Assembly: GCA_030704615.1 (NCBI GenBank)
Contig: CM060732.1
Location: forward strand, 64,707,053-64,771,052
Source of the DNA: Takakia lepidozioides
Taxonomy: Eukaryota > Streptophyta > Takakiopsida > Takakiales > Takakiaceae
DNA length: 64,000 bases
Reading direction: 5' to 3'
Shown: piece after piece, positions 12,549-24,219 of the stretch
Position numbering within the stretch: the stretch's first letter is position 1
Layout of the letters: the number at the start of each line of letters is the position of its first letter
Notes under the pieces: generated by a model
Told to the model about the DNA's origin: nothing
Databases searched by the model: none
The model's input: the letters and a program-made list of their open reading frames with translations, nothing else
Translations under genes and position numbers: made by a program

Positions 12549-13647
12549 CCGCTGTATGCTCTGAAGCATCACTGTAGCCTAGTTTCATAGCAGTCTGCTG
12601 AACTTTTTTGGGTGCCCAGTACAGATTATGTTGGTTGAACTATTGTAACTATTGGCGAACTTCATCATCAGGTAGTTTTATTGGCTCTCCAGATTTGGAT
12701 CATAAAAAGTGCGACTACAGGTCTTTCACATTCCCAATCCGAAGTTACTTCTAACATTTGGCTCTGAAGGGATAGCTTATGACCCAACCTTTGAGGTGAT
12801 TCCCATGGGCCTTGTCTGGTCTGCAGCACTCGCACTTGAAAGTACTCCTGGAGTTCCAAGACGTGCCTGGTAGGATCACAGTGCTTTTGTAGTGTGTAGT
12901 ACCTGCTTTCTTGGCCATCTGCAGCCCTAAGACCAATCTAACCACTGTAAAGACTCTCAATGAAGCCGTTCTTTCAGTGAGCACTCCATGAACCCCAAAA
13001 GTGAATTAAGACATCCACAACAACTCTGTGAATCGGAAGAATCTGAATAAGAAGCATGATAGACGTATAAACCAAACGCGATCACTCCTTGACCGGAATC
13101 TATCTCTACTCAATCCAGGAAACATCTGACTGAGATGCTTCACGCAGCCATTTCAACCCGAAGGCATTGCAGTGGCCCAAGCCAGGGTGAGGGCATCAAG
13201 GACTTTCACAGCAAACCTCCAAGTAAGTATCACACTCCACTTTGTGACATGTACCAGCTGGCCTGCATTTCGATGCCAGCAAAACTGCTTTAGTTAGAAG
13301 TCTATCCTTGTGGGACACTGCAGCACTTTTATGCTTCATCAACCTGTCTAAGCACCAAGTGCTTTTTGCCTACTCAAGTCTTGGTCAGATTTCTGGAGCC
13401 ACAGATGCATGAGGTGAGTTTTCACTCTTTCCGTGGGAGGATCATCATTTAACACCACAGTGGTTGTGGGCAATGACGACAGCCATGGGAACTGCAGCGA
13501 AGCTCACAGTGTTGCCTTACTGTCCCTCCTCAGCCTTCTCTTGCATTCTGCCTTGCCCTTCCCTAACACATCTATCGAGGATCATCTGACACTGCCTGAG
13601 AATTCTCTTGAAAGATATATTCCTCTTCTCTCTGTGAAGTCTTTGGT
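12549..13647. other. Intergenic stretch 3' of the FCA-like gene
   Basis: Presumably 3' UTR and intergenic DNA. Short open frames occur on both strands, but none has a recognisable family or exon-like boundaries. No tRNA, repeat or terminator signal was recognised. Confidence 0.4.
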
Positions 13648-13655
13648 GTATATAC

Positions 13656-15429
13656 CAGTGTTGGGCGGGTACTATTTTAAATACCAGCCAGGTCCTGGTA
13701 CAGTGAAATATTTTTACTTTTCAATACCAGCCGGTTCCATGGTATTAGAGTATTCACAAAGATTTTTTTTGTAAACCCAAGTTTCATTTCAAAGAGAATC
13801 AGCGAGTGAGAAGCTGGCACCATGAAGTGGGGGGGCAAGTGGAAAAGCGGGGGAAGGACACGCCGGCGTGAGAGAAAAGGGGGGCTTGAGTAGACAGGTG
13901 GGTGGGCTGTAGGGACACCTAGAAAGAGAGGGGAGAGAATGTTTTATTTAGGTAAGGTAAAAACAATAGGGCCACCATTGGAGCAGCCAATGGTGGGTTA
14001 GTTCTCAATAACCCAAGATTTTGGATTTGCAGATGGTTATCAACCAGTGGTATTCCAATTGTAATACCAGCCTGTTACCAAATTTAATTTAATTTAAACA
14101 ACCAAAGATGGAAATTAATGAGCAAGAACATCGGACCTTCAATTTATAAGCATACCTGAATTTCCAAAGAAAATAAGCCCTTTGCATTATATGTATGCAT
14201 ATTTTGTAGATATATGTAAAATCAAGAGAAATCAATTAGGAAAAATTGGTTCCTAGTCTCATGGCCAAAACTGCAATGCATAGATTATTCTCATCCATCA
14301 TGTTGTATAAAAATCTCTTGATCAACTAGAGACAAGGTAGTGGCCCTTGGGGCTGGATCTGCACCCCCAACGTTGGTTGAATGATAGTGATACCATGTGC
14401 ACGGTCGTTGTTTTTCCCCAGGTACAACACCAGCCTAGGTAAGGTATTGACCAGTGTTGGACTGGTATATAGGGTCTTGCCGGGTATAATCCAGGGTATT
14501 GACTAACCGACCCAGATGGTATTGGCTTTTGTAATATTATGGTTAATAACCGGCCCAGCTGGTATTGGCAATTCCAATACTATGGTTGATAACTGGACTG
14601 GGTGGTATTGCCAAGGCAATACCCGTATTATGGGCAAAAACAAGGACTATACCATGGTATGAATAGGAAAATTGGCTGGGTGCACAATATGTCGGGGTCA
14701 GGGTAAGAGGGTGCACATGTCACGGAGGCCATGTCCAGCCCCAAGCCCCCTACTATGCTTCATTTCTTTATCACATGTAGGGCGGGCCCGCCCCTATTCT
14801 TTATTTTTCTTTAGCATATGTAGGATGAGGACCTCATTGCAGATGCTGGTTTATTTGACCATGAGGGTTGCAAACAGTCTTCTTTTAACTAAGCTTGCTT
14901 CAATTTGGATATTAAAATCAGCAACGTTGTTATTATGTAATGCAAAGACTGAATTTTGCAACATAATAATTAATTTCTTTGTGAAATCAACTGCAATATT
15001 CTAAATTCAATACAGATTAATGATTTATTGGTTATTTTAATTTTGAATTTTTATTATTTATACCCGGTTTGATGACCGGCTTGTATTAGATTGGAATACC
15101 CATCCTATTGATACCCGTCCGCAAATCGAAAATCATACTACTATTGAGAACCAGCGGGTATTAAAATTAAGCGAACCTTTCAATACTATGGAACCGGCTG
15201 GTATTGCAAATTAATTTCTTTTCAATACCCAGACCCGGCTGGTATTAGAAAAAGTAATACCCGCCCAACACTGGTATTGACTATTGACCTTGGTATTGCA
15301 AGTTCCGATACCCAGATACCCAGGGTTCTGGTTCTTAACCCTAGTATTACAAAAGTAGATACCAGCCGGGTCAGTTTTTCAATACCCTAGTTGATAATCG
15401 GCTAGACCCTATATACCAGTCCAACACTA
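13656..15429. mobile_element. hAT-like non-autonomous element 1 (host of nested element 2)
   Basis: The left end reads CAGTGTTGGGCGGGTA and the right end is the inverse of CAGTGTTGGACTGG, closing as CCAACACTA. The 8-bp target duplications are gtatatac at 13648-13655 and gaatatac at 15430-15437 (one mismatch). CAGTGTTG termini and 8-bp duplications are typical of the hAT superfamily. No transposase ORF is visible, so it is non-autonomous. Internally it carries many short direct and inverted motifs around 'ataccagccggg'. Element 2 is inserted in it in the opposite orientation. Confidence 0.65.
14452..15273. mobile_element. hAT-like non-autonomous element 2, nested in element 1
   Basis: Left end CAGTGTTGGACTGGTATATA, right end CCCGCCCAACACTG, flanked by perfect 8-bp duplications gtattgac at 14444-14451 and 15274-15281. 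Its two unlike ends are those of element 1 in reverse order, so it is the same family inserted backwards. It is 822 bp with no recognisable coding region. Confidence 0.7.
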
Positions 15430-15437
15430 GAATATAC

Positions 15438-16375
15438 CAGTGTTGTGCGGGTCCGGGTTTTGAAGGCGGGTACCCGGCGGATTAGGATCCGGGTCACCCT
15501 GACCTGCACCCGGATCCGTGCTATCACAAAAAACCCGGACCCTGACCCTGACCCCAGTTCATTTCTAAAATGAACCCGGAACCGGACCCGCCTGCTGGGT
15601 CCAGAACCCGTTAAACCCGCTACACACCGGCCAATGTAGCGGGTCTTAATTTGAGGTGGGGCATACGGGGTCCACCTTAGATCTGGTAGGTTTTGTCATA
15701 CGTGTGGAGGGAACGAGCAGCGATAGGCCACTGCAGCAGCCAGCCCCACCACGTTGTAGCCCGGTGGTAATGCCCACATACCACAGGCTCAAAACCGGTT
15801 GTGGGTTCAATCCACGGAGTGGTGTCACAAAGTTGTGCCCTATGGGACCATAATTTACACCTCCCAAAGGGGGCATCATATATTATTATTAGGCCAGATC
15901 CCACACATCCATGCTATAGTGATCTACCCTTGAGGCATATTACTATTCTTAACATGTTTAAAGAATTGATATTGAAAAATAGAAAATGGAACTCAAACTT
16001 CTATTTTAATTCTTATTCGTGGTATACATATTCATATTCATGGTATATTTTGAAGGAATGTCTCTTAAAATAAAATTCATTATTAGGATTTAAAGTTTTT
16101 CCAGCCAAAAATAATTTTATCCCTAATTAATCTTATTTTTATAATTTATTTAATCAATAAATTAGGACCCGGATCCGAACACGTGAACCCGCTAATATTT
16201 CCCAACATCTACCCGGACCCTAACCCCAGTCCGTGTTGATAAACCCGGACCCGAACCCGGACCGGTCCGGATCCGGGTTTTTGAAATTTGGAAAATCCGC
16301 GGACTTGGCTCCGAAAAAAAACCCCGCACCCGGACCCGGCGGGTTCCTTAAAAAGGCAGAACCCGCACTACACTG
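15438..16375. mobile_element. hAT-like non-autonomous element 3, abutting element 1
   Basis: Left end CAGTGTTGTGCGGGTCCGGG, right end CCCGCACTACACTG, followed by gtatatac at 16376-16383. The left duplication, gaatatac at 15430-15437, is the same 8 bases that end element 1, so the two share a target site. The body is dominated by acccgga-type motifs on both strands and contains a tRNA-like SINE. No transposase was seen. Confidence 0.65.
15750..15892 (+). repeat. Putative tRNA-derived SINE
   Basis: A pol III A-box-like tract (tagcccggtggtaatg, from 15757) lies about 45 bases upstream of an exact B-box-like sequence ggttcaatcc at 15804-15813. This is the spacing of a tRNA-type internal promoter. 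The unit ends in a tattattatt tail near 15890, inside element 3. The part around the boxes cannot be folded into a proper tRNA with confidence, so a SINE is preferred to a tRNA gene. Confidence 0.45.
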
Positions 16376-16383
16376 GTATATAC

Positions 16384-17765
16384 TTGTAATATGGGACAGT
16401 TGGCTTGGTAAGAATGGATTGTAGTGTGCTTTGGCCCTTTCTTAGTCGTTGTAGTGATGGTGGCTACTTGTTCTGAAAATTTGACACTGCTTGGTGGATA
16501 AAGCATGCACTTTGGGGGGGGCTCCTCAAGCTTGCAATTCATCCAGAACACCTGCTGTTGGTGGAACTCTCTTTTCAACATTTGCTTGTCAGCACTATGA
16601 GTCTTTAGGAATGTTCCTAGTTCTCTCTAGGAATGTTTGCTAGAGACTACACCAAGAAAATGAAAGTTGAATTATTCCAGTTGAAGCAGGACAGATCCAA
16701 TGTAAATGATTACAAAGCTCTGATACCATATATAACACTCATTTCTAGGTGAAACCTCTACAATTCAACAATCAACTAAAAGCTCGCTTCAAGAAATGTT
16801 TCTTAAACCACCCGACCCACCCCTGAGCTTCTATCAAAAGCAGATCAATCATCAATCAATGTATTGATCAATCAAATCAAAGATATGTTTGAAGCTGTAG
16901 CCTTCATGGCTACACCTCTTGGCACTTGGTTAAAGGAGGGGCAACTGTAAATGCCCGCAAGGCCCAAGTTGGGCCTAATTACTTAGAAGGTGTGTAGCTT
17001 AATTTCCCAAAATTTGGTGCGTGCAAAAGGTGTCCAGTGTCCGCGTGTAGGCCCGTATGATGGCTACATCCATCAGATTAATTCATTAATCAAAAGATAC
17101 TTCACGGGTGACTGAAAGAGGCAGAGATGAGATGAGGTAGTACAGGTTCCAAAACTGCCTGGGGCCCTCCAATTTGGTTCATTGCCCTTGCTCATGTTTG
17201 TGTATTCATAAGTATTACCTATGTATTCCTATGTTATGCCCTGCTCCACTTGCGATGGAAGCAGAGATGGTCCTTGAAGGATAAGTTGTTCAACATGTAC
17301 TCACTTCATCCCCATCAGGATGTGAGAGCTCCACAGCAGAAAGTGGGGTCTGTCATTTGCTTGCAATAGCCCCTGGTCTTGAGCACCAGGGCTGGGTCAT
17401 GGCATACTTTGCTCTCCATCTACTTACGGTTGCACAACATTTTGCTGTGATCAAAGGGAAATTCAAACAATGTGGCACGCTTGGTGTACCTTCGAGAGGA
17501 TGAAATCCCCAAGCCACCGTGCGCAATCAACATAGTTGCTATGCACCAAGGCGTTGAAGACCTTGCCTCCCACCCTCTCCCCTTCCCCCCAAATGACTGG
17601 AACAGTAGACTTGAACAATCCATGGCCTAGCCGGCTCGTTGTTTCCTGGGTGGGTATTGGGCCATCCGTGCCTGGGGTTTCAGACTTCAGTTCCTGTATG
17701 ATATCGCCTGTGGCCCTGTGAGCTGGGCCTTCCAAGCCGCATGTGGCTGCACCATCTTGTATGGA
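16384..17765. other. Intergenic DNA between the hAT-like cluster and eIF3e
   Basis: Contains short overlapping open frames on both strands (for example 17420-17735 minus) without recognisable domains. The last part next to 17766 is probably the 3' UTR of the minus-strand eIF3e gene. Nothing else is supported. Confidence 0.4.
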
Positions 17766-20700
17766 TTACCGAACAAATGAAGCTTGTGTAGCAGCAGCTG
17801 TAGCAGCGACATTGTTGGCTAGCATGTAGCCGCGGACTGCTAATTGCTTGGTCTTGTCTATAATTTGTTCATACCTACAGATATACCCACACATCCAATC
17901 CCAAAATGATAAGGAACTGGCCTAATATGATGTCTATAAATGCTACAACAGCCAGCAAGGAGAGAGTCTGAAGCTTAAATAGATTGATATAACACAGTTT
18001 TGTGAGAGGATGGAAGGTTACACATTAGGATGCTGGGTCCCCATAACAACTGTGCCCATCTTAGAGTCAATCTTGGCATCCAAGCGAGCATTCTGGATGA
18101 GGTTCACAATCCATCGCTCCGCGTCATCATAATTCATATTCAGTTTTTGTGACAGCATACTGGTCATCCATCCCACCAATTAAACTTAGTCACCATGACA
18201 TCCATGTAAGTCCAAAGACAATGACTGCCCAATGAACGAATGCACCCCGGCAATCAACACGGGACGGATGCAAATGCAAACAAAATCCAGAACCCATGCA
18301 GCCGCCAGGCTACAGCAATCAAGATGCTCATATGACGAATGCTGCATACACAAGATTTTCTTTCAAATTTGATTGCTCCAGAAAAGAAACGCCCAGGATT
18401 TATGCTACAAAAAACCTTACCCAATGTCAATACACTGGTGGATGCGGCAGTATGTCTCAAAGATGAAAAGACGGGCATTCTCCAGGAACTCATCACGCAA
18501 TGGAACAGTGACAAAGCCATTTTCCTGCGCTTGCTTCCCCAAGAAGAAGTCGTTCACGATCAACTGCGTACACCCCATGGACATGGAAATAAGTGCCTCT
18601 CACATCTATGCAACAATCTGCAACAACTCTCCGATTTCTAGAAATCCAGAAGGGGATATCAGAACTTCTGAAACACGATCAGTTGTTTGTTTGAGTGAAG
18701 TCTGCATATCAGGGCTCTCACCGCCACGAGAATTCCAGGAAGCATTATCCTTTCTTGTGAATACGCGCAACAACATGTACATGCCTCACAACAGGGAGGC
18801 GCCTTTCTTTTCCCTCTCTCTAAGCATCAGCACATGCACACTCACCATCTCCATCCTTGGAGCCAAGGGGGCATGACCCCCGATCCTCTTAGCTTAAGAC
18901 TTCCATAAAGCTGAGAAAAGGGAGCCCTCCAAGGCTAGAAACAGAAACCCTTGCAAAACAAGCAGTCCAAACTAACTTGGGGAATAACTTCCTCTCTCAA
19001 CAACAGCTGAGGAAACAACCCAACACAACACAAGAACATATCGACTTGCCTGAATTGAGGGTCATGAGAACATCATAAACTCCACATTTTCCTTCTATTT
19101 AAATGTGTTTTCCCAGTTTTGGGAGCACTATTGAATACATACAAGTAAGCCCACCGAGGTCGGTCTCCCTTACCTCCTCACACTCCCGCAATTTCTTCTG
19201 AGCACCTTCAAAATCATAGTTGACATATAAGCACTCCAAGAACTCTGTAATGGGATCACTGTACAAGTAGTGCTCCTGCTGGATAACTTTAATGACCTCT
19301 TTGAGCATACTCCTGCGCCTCTTGTTCACTATAACTGCGGCTGCCAAGTACCGCAACAGATGGTGGGCATTTGTCTGAACTGCATTCAGATACCTGGATA
19401 GCCACAGCAGGAGACGTCTTACCATTTCAAGACAAAATAGTTAAAACACAATAAAACCAAAGACTTGCTGTTCTGCAAAAGGCGGAAGTACATGGTCTCC
19501 AAATCTACTTACCTTTCTGAAAAGAACAAGTCGATGATGCTGTTCCTTCCATTCTCATGATTAAAAAAGATGAAGAGACTCCAGTGCATCACCCATGTTC
19601 GCTGTTGCAACTGATTCAGAGGGGATGAAAAAATCTGTCCACATCACAGTAATTATTCTGAGATGTATACTTCTTCCAAAGTGAACAAACAGTAGAATCA
19701 GGCAGAGCACACGGCCTTTACTTTTAAAGAAGATTGGGTTCTATCAAGTGATGTAGCTGAGAATCTGGCAAGGAAAACTTGTGGGGTCCAGAGGCAAGCC
19801 TTACAAATACCAATCCCAAATTGACGCTGTCTGTAGGTCTGTTCAATTCATATATATTAATAATGTAAGAATATCATAATAATTATGAATACCCTTACCT
19901 TTGAATCAATTATCTCTTTCAATCGATTCAACTCCTCAATTGCAACATCCCAGTTCTGCATCAAGACTTCAGCTGCCAGCTTGCCCCACAGCGCACTGAA
20001 GCTGCGCTCGCTATTGGTGCACAGAGTGCGATACTGGTAAAGATAGTCAGATGCACCCGAATAGTTGCCACACTCAAACTGGAACTTGGCATACTGATAG
20101 AGTGCTTCTATTTACTCTGAGCCTATCTGTGATTCCCAGAAATACCAAATCACATAGGACAAGTCAGCTCACAGTATCAGAGAAAGGAAGCTACTACAGC
20201 TGCCAGAACACTCAGGCAAACCACAGCAAACTTGATTGGATAGGGAAGGGTTCAACAACTGTCATGGACAAGGGGGTCTTTGAGACACAGGTGAGGCCGT
20301 AGGTCACGCACCACATAAGGCTACAGAGCTATACATCTGCATAATGATTACACACCCTGGAATGGTCTAATGCAATGTAAATTTACCAGTAGCAACTTGT
20401 AGAGGGGAGAAAACTATTCCACACCTACCAAGACTAGTATGCCCTGCCAGCACTGCCCCCACATGTCAGTCCCACAGCGGGCATAGGGGAAAGGTGGGGG
20501 GGGGATGAGATGGAGGAGTACCTGATCCTATCCGACACGATAGGAGGGTAACCATTCCACGGTACAAATGCAGGACCCCATGTTTGTCAGTGGGAGACAT
20601 TTTCCGGGATCTCCTAAGAAAAGAGGGAAAGGCAGGTCGGGAGGTAGTAACATCGAATCAACACCTGGTATCTTTCCTGCAGCATTTGAAGGTTATATTG

Positions 20701-21496
20701 CTTGTCAGCCCGTAGTTCCTGCACCATTGCAGGGTTCTGCAGGAAGCTGATAAGCGGAGCAGCCGACTCCTCTAGCATCTTCAACCGTCCCACTACTTCT
20801 ACCCTCCTGTCCACCATATCTGCTCCCCAAGGTTCCGCACGTTAGATTATAGCCTAAATAACAGGAAAATGCCACCTGCGCAGGAAGAACTTCAGCGAAG
20901 TACACTTGTGACACAAATTTGGCCTGGGAAAGTGGACAACAATGTACCGCGTCATCGACTGTTCACGAAAATACAAACCAGACAGACTCCTCTCTGATTC
21001 TTCACCAAAGTGCTCTCTTCTGAGAGGCCACGGATCTGCGTTTGAAAGACGCTTTTCGGAAGCGCATGTCATAACAGCGGATTTCATTGATCAGAAAATG
21101 AACGCTATCCTCCACATGGATCCATTTTCAGTGCTAGAGTCCCAACTTTGTCAGAAGCTGCAAAGAAGCCTAGCCCCTCACAGAAAATACATTTACTCCT
21201 TCCTCTACGAAGACACAACTTCCATTTTGATGTGACCAAAACCAACAAAGAAGTTGGTAGCAGGCAATATGCAGGGTGTGGAAGGCACCTTGGGGAACAT
21301 CTTCAGTATGATACAAGCTTTTGTAAATATCCATTGCGTAGTCAACCATGTTGGTCTTGGCCAACAGCTCGATCTTCGCTTTGCGAATCTGGTCATCTGC
21401 ATACAGCTCCTTCTCTTGCAGAAACTCCAAAAGCGGGAACACCAAATGGCGGTCCAGAAATGGCGCCACCTTGGCTGTCAGATCATACTGCGCCAT
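17766..21496 (-). CDS. EIF3E: Eukaryotic translation initiation factor 3 subunit E, with an in-frame stop
   Basis: Subunit of the eIF3 complex that recruits the 43S ribosome to mRNA. Exons on the minus strand: 21496-21289, 20819-20665, 20126-19899, 19634-19513, 19393-19174, 18563-18421, 18159-18022, 17874-17766. They total 1323 nt, equivalent to 440 codons plus stop, close to plant eIF3e, and every junction is GT/AG and phase-consistent. The N-terminus is [20 protein letters not shown]. The PCI-domain region includes [18 protein letters not shown] and [20 protein letters not shown]. The protein ends in a normal-looking tail with TAA at 17766-17768. Oddity: codon 126, at 20112-20114, is TAA where family members have Gln, just before the conserved [20 protein letters not shown]; no alternative splice site found here avoids it. 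It could be a sequence error, a null allele or a pseudogene. Confidence 0.87.
20112..20114 (-). other. In-frame TAA in eIF3e exon 3
   Basis: The minus-strand reading is ATA GGC TCA GAG TAA ATA GAA GCA. Plant and animal eIF3e have Gln here ([14 protein letters not shown]). A single C-to-T change in a CAA codon explains it. The rest of the gene shows no frameshift or splice-site loss, which is unusual for an old pseudogene. Confidence 0.8.
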
Positions 21497-22523
21497 GCCT
21501 CCCCACGCCTGCAAACGACCCGAGATCGGCCACAAACGCACACAACACAGACACACAAGCGCACGAAAGCGACGAGGGCTCTAGTGAGCCTGCGCTCTGC
21601 GGCTAAAGTTAAAACCCCAGCCACAAGGCTTAGCAGCGGGCTATGAACAAGTGATGAAAAACTGTCTATTCATCCCGTAGGATGAATGAACTGTGAGACT
21701 AGTAATGAAGTTGATATAATTTCTTTTTAGGACAATATTGTTTATTTATTTATTTCTCCAAAAAAGGGGATGGGAAGTAGTCCATTTTTTCATTTATGTA
21801 TACTTAATATTTCGGTGGATAATAGGTGTAAGAACTTAATGCACACGTGCAATCTCTGACAGGGTAGTACGCCGGTTTTCGGCATGTCAAATCTTCCCCA
21901 CCTTCTTTTGAGAGTGTCATGGAACTGAAGGAATGTCAACTTCAGTCGGGGTTACACTGGGTTACACGATGAGGTGTGTAACTCCACTTGGGGTTACATC
22001 GGGTTCCAGGACGAGGAACGATGTACTTGACATCTGTAACTCTACAAGAGTAAAACATACCCCTACATTTCCTAGTATCTTGGTTGTCATGCCTTCCCAA
22101 AAAGAATAAATGTTGAAGGCACCCGGGACACTTGTCTCGAAGAGATAGCTACACAATGTCTCTCTTACATAGCTCAACACTATACCCGCCAATTTGTACC
22201 CAACGAATACATCGTACAAGCGCACGTAGCGTGCAAGGTCTGCCCCAATATGTGGTACGCCATATAACACCACTGAGGGTTCTGCTGTCATCAACAGATA
22301 TTAGCATGCTGGAGGAGATTGGGTTCCGTCTTCCACGGTCTCCGGTGGTGCCTTCATGCAACCTAGGTAATAATGTGTCTTCTGATCCTCCAGTTCCTCC
22401 ACCCAATGTCGACTCCCACCCAACAATCCGAGATGGGAAACCAGTGCACCGTGTCCCTTCGACTGCAAGATGGAATCAACCAGAATTATGCAGGCTCGGA
22501 TGACTCGTATTATGGAAGTCTCT
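21497..22523. other. 5' flank of eIF3e and unassigned DNA
   Basis: The first 150 bases upstream of the eIF3e start are presumably promoter and leader. A minus-strand open frame at 21962-22294 (110 codons) has no family I recognise and no clear exon borders. Repeated 'ggggttacac' phrases lie near 21950-22010. Confidence 0.35.
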
Positions 22524-22524
22524 A

Positions 22525-22603
22525 TCAAGGACGAGAACATGACTGAACACAAACAAGATATCAGACTAAAGGTACAAGACTAGACAAGAAATCAAGGTCA
22601 GCG
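22525..22603 (-). repeat. LTR terminal fragment of the gypsy family
   Basis: This stretch, starting tcaaggacgagaacatgact, matches the terminal segment of the LTR that begins at 23665, including the aaacaagatatcagact and ggtacaagactagacaag segments. It is a truncated solo scrap about 1.1 kb from the main element, in the same orientation as the left LTR. Confidence 0.75.
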
Positions 22604-22997
22604 TTCAATGCCCCAAGACATGTCCGAGACATACACGTTGAAGGCGATGGAAATTATGTACCTACCCCAACGTCACTCGTGTAAGAATTACTCGAGGGGG
22701 ACAGAATCCCTGGGAGCCTTAATTCATTTAATAATTTAACCATTGGTTACATTTCCGGATTACAGATAAGATGACTTACACTTTTTAGCAATATACCAAA
22801 AGTTAACTATTATCTAGGTACACCTAACACTAGAGGGAGTAAAAAAAGTTAACTATTAAACGATTAACCATTTCCTTTGTATATTTTGCGGATTTTTTCG
22901 GGAGTAACAAAAAGATAACTAGCAGACCTGTTTTAACTTATAAACAGGTAACCATTAAGAAGGTTCGACTGTAGTTCCCGGCTTGTTGGCATGGGAC

Positions 22998-23201
22998 TCA
23001 TTGCCCGCAGGTACCACATACGTTAATGGCCGTTGTTCCAGCGTAGCACATATTGATGCAGGTACCACCGCAGTTATCTTCACAGCAGTCAGTGTCACCT
23101 TTAGTGATCAGATAGTTCACGCAGCTCTTCGCATCAGCGACAACACTAGGACTGCCTCCACTAACCTGGCATACGACGTCCGCGTTTACTCGTCCACTCA
23201 C
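22998..23201 (-). CDS. Small cysteine-rich ORF, possible exon of a secreted protein
   Basis: The 67-residue frame is Cys-rich and ordered. It includes VVCQVSGGSPSVVADAKSCV, then KGDTDCCEDNCGGTCINMCY and a terminal NVCGTCGQ followed by TGA. Ten cysteines with CC, CxxC and CxxxC spacing suggest disulfide-bonded, apoplastic or extracellular proteins. The frame has no ATG of its own and no signal peptide, so it would have to be a 3' exon whose first exon lies further right on the minus strand; I could not find that exon. It may be a gene remnant next to the retroelement. Confidence 0.35.
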   Translation of the reverse strand: MSGRVNADVVCQVSGGSPSVVADAKSCVNYLITKGDTDCCEDNCGGTCINMCYAGTTAINVCGTCGQ

Positions 23202-23664
23202 AGAGAAATTGCGAAGTACGAATTTAACTTAATTAAATGTTACAAACAAGTCTGGACAAGCTAAATTATGTGGGGGATGTTGGAAAATGGGGGATTGGGG
23301 TACGTAATTGTAAGTGTATGTCTAGTCTTTGGCACCTTACTCTTCAACCAAATATAGCTAAATCCGTTTTCAGATTGTATCAATTACATGTGGTACTCTT
23401 GTCACCTAGCCCAAAACTGCCTTTGACAGTATTGGAAGTTTTGGCCAAAAATTTTGGGATTATGCTTGCAGCTTCCATTAGATCCTAGTGTATAGAAAAA
23501 ACGACATTCAAGTTAGGTACTAAGACAGCTAAGCTTTCTGCTGGCCTCAAATTGTTGGTGTTATTTACACTGTTGTGTCATGTCTGTCTGGCATTCTTGC
23601 ACTTTTCAGGGATGCTTGCGATGTTTGCTCATCATATGTTTCTATCACTTGAGCAGGTAGCCCA

Positions 23665-24219
23665 TGTCAAGGACGAGAACATGATTGAACACAAACAAGA
23701 TATCAGACTAGAGGTACAAGACTAGACAATAAGTCAAGGTCGGCGTGGCCGAATGCATGATGGGTAAACATAAATCAAGATGATATTTATAACAATGGAC
23801 AAGAGTACAAGATCCTGGAACTCGACTCGAATACTGGAATGCTGGAAACTGGACTGGGGTACCAGATACTGGAAACTGGACTAAAGTATTGGAAGGTGGA
23901 CTAGAGTACTAGGACTGGGAACAAGAGTAACTTGAACTTGTGCGAGACTAAAGAGTGTCCAGTCTCGCCTCCTATATATACTGGCTACTAAGAAGTTCTC
24001 TAAGAAGCTTCCCCAATGGAGGTTTCTTGATGGAGAAGTTTCCTCCAAATGAAGCTTCCTGAGTAGTTTCCCAAGTTACTCTCGATAATTTGGTAAACTC
24101 TCGGTAACTTGATAACTAATGGTAAATTATGGTAAATTATGGTAATTTTTGGTAACATGGTAACTTGGTAATTTCTGGTATTTACTCCTGGTAAGTTCCT
24201 CTGGGTTATGTCCGTGACA
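23665..24219 (-). repeat. Left LTR of the gypsy element, inverted
   Basis: On the minus strand this LTR runs from TGTCACGGACATAACCC (at 24219) to CTCGTCCTTGACA (at 23665), with TG..CA ends. It is the reverse complement of the right LTR at 28556-29229, with clear divergence and length differences (555 against 674 bases). Next to its start, on the minus strand, is a purine tract resembling a polypurine tract, so this is a 3' LTR reading leftwards. Confidence 0.8.

Noticed and set aside
15757-15813. Functional tRNA gene
   Set aside because: A and B boxes are present but a clover-leaf with anticodon stem and acceptor pairing could not be drawn.
17766-21496. Reassigned genetic code (TAA read as Gln) as explanation for the stop in eIF3e
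   Set aside because: eIF3e itself ends in TAA and DME in TAG at the expected family lengths, and the Gln-rich FCA exons use only CAA and CAG.
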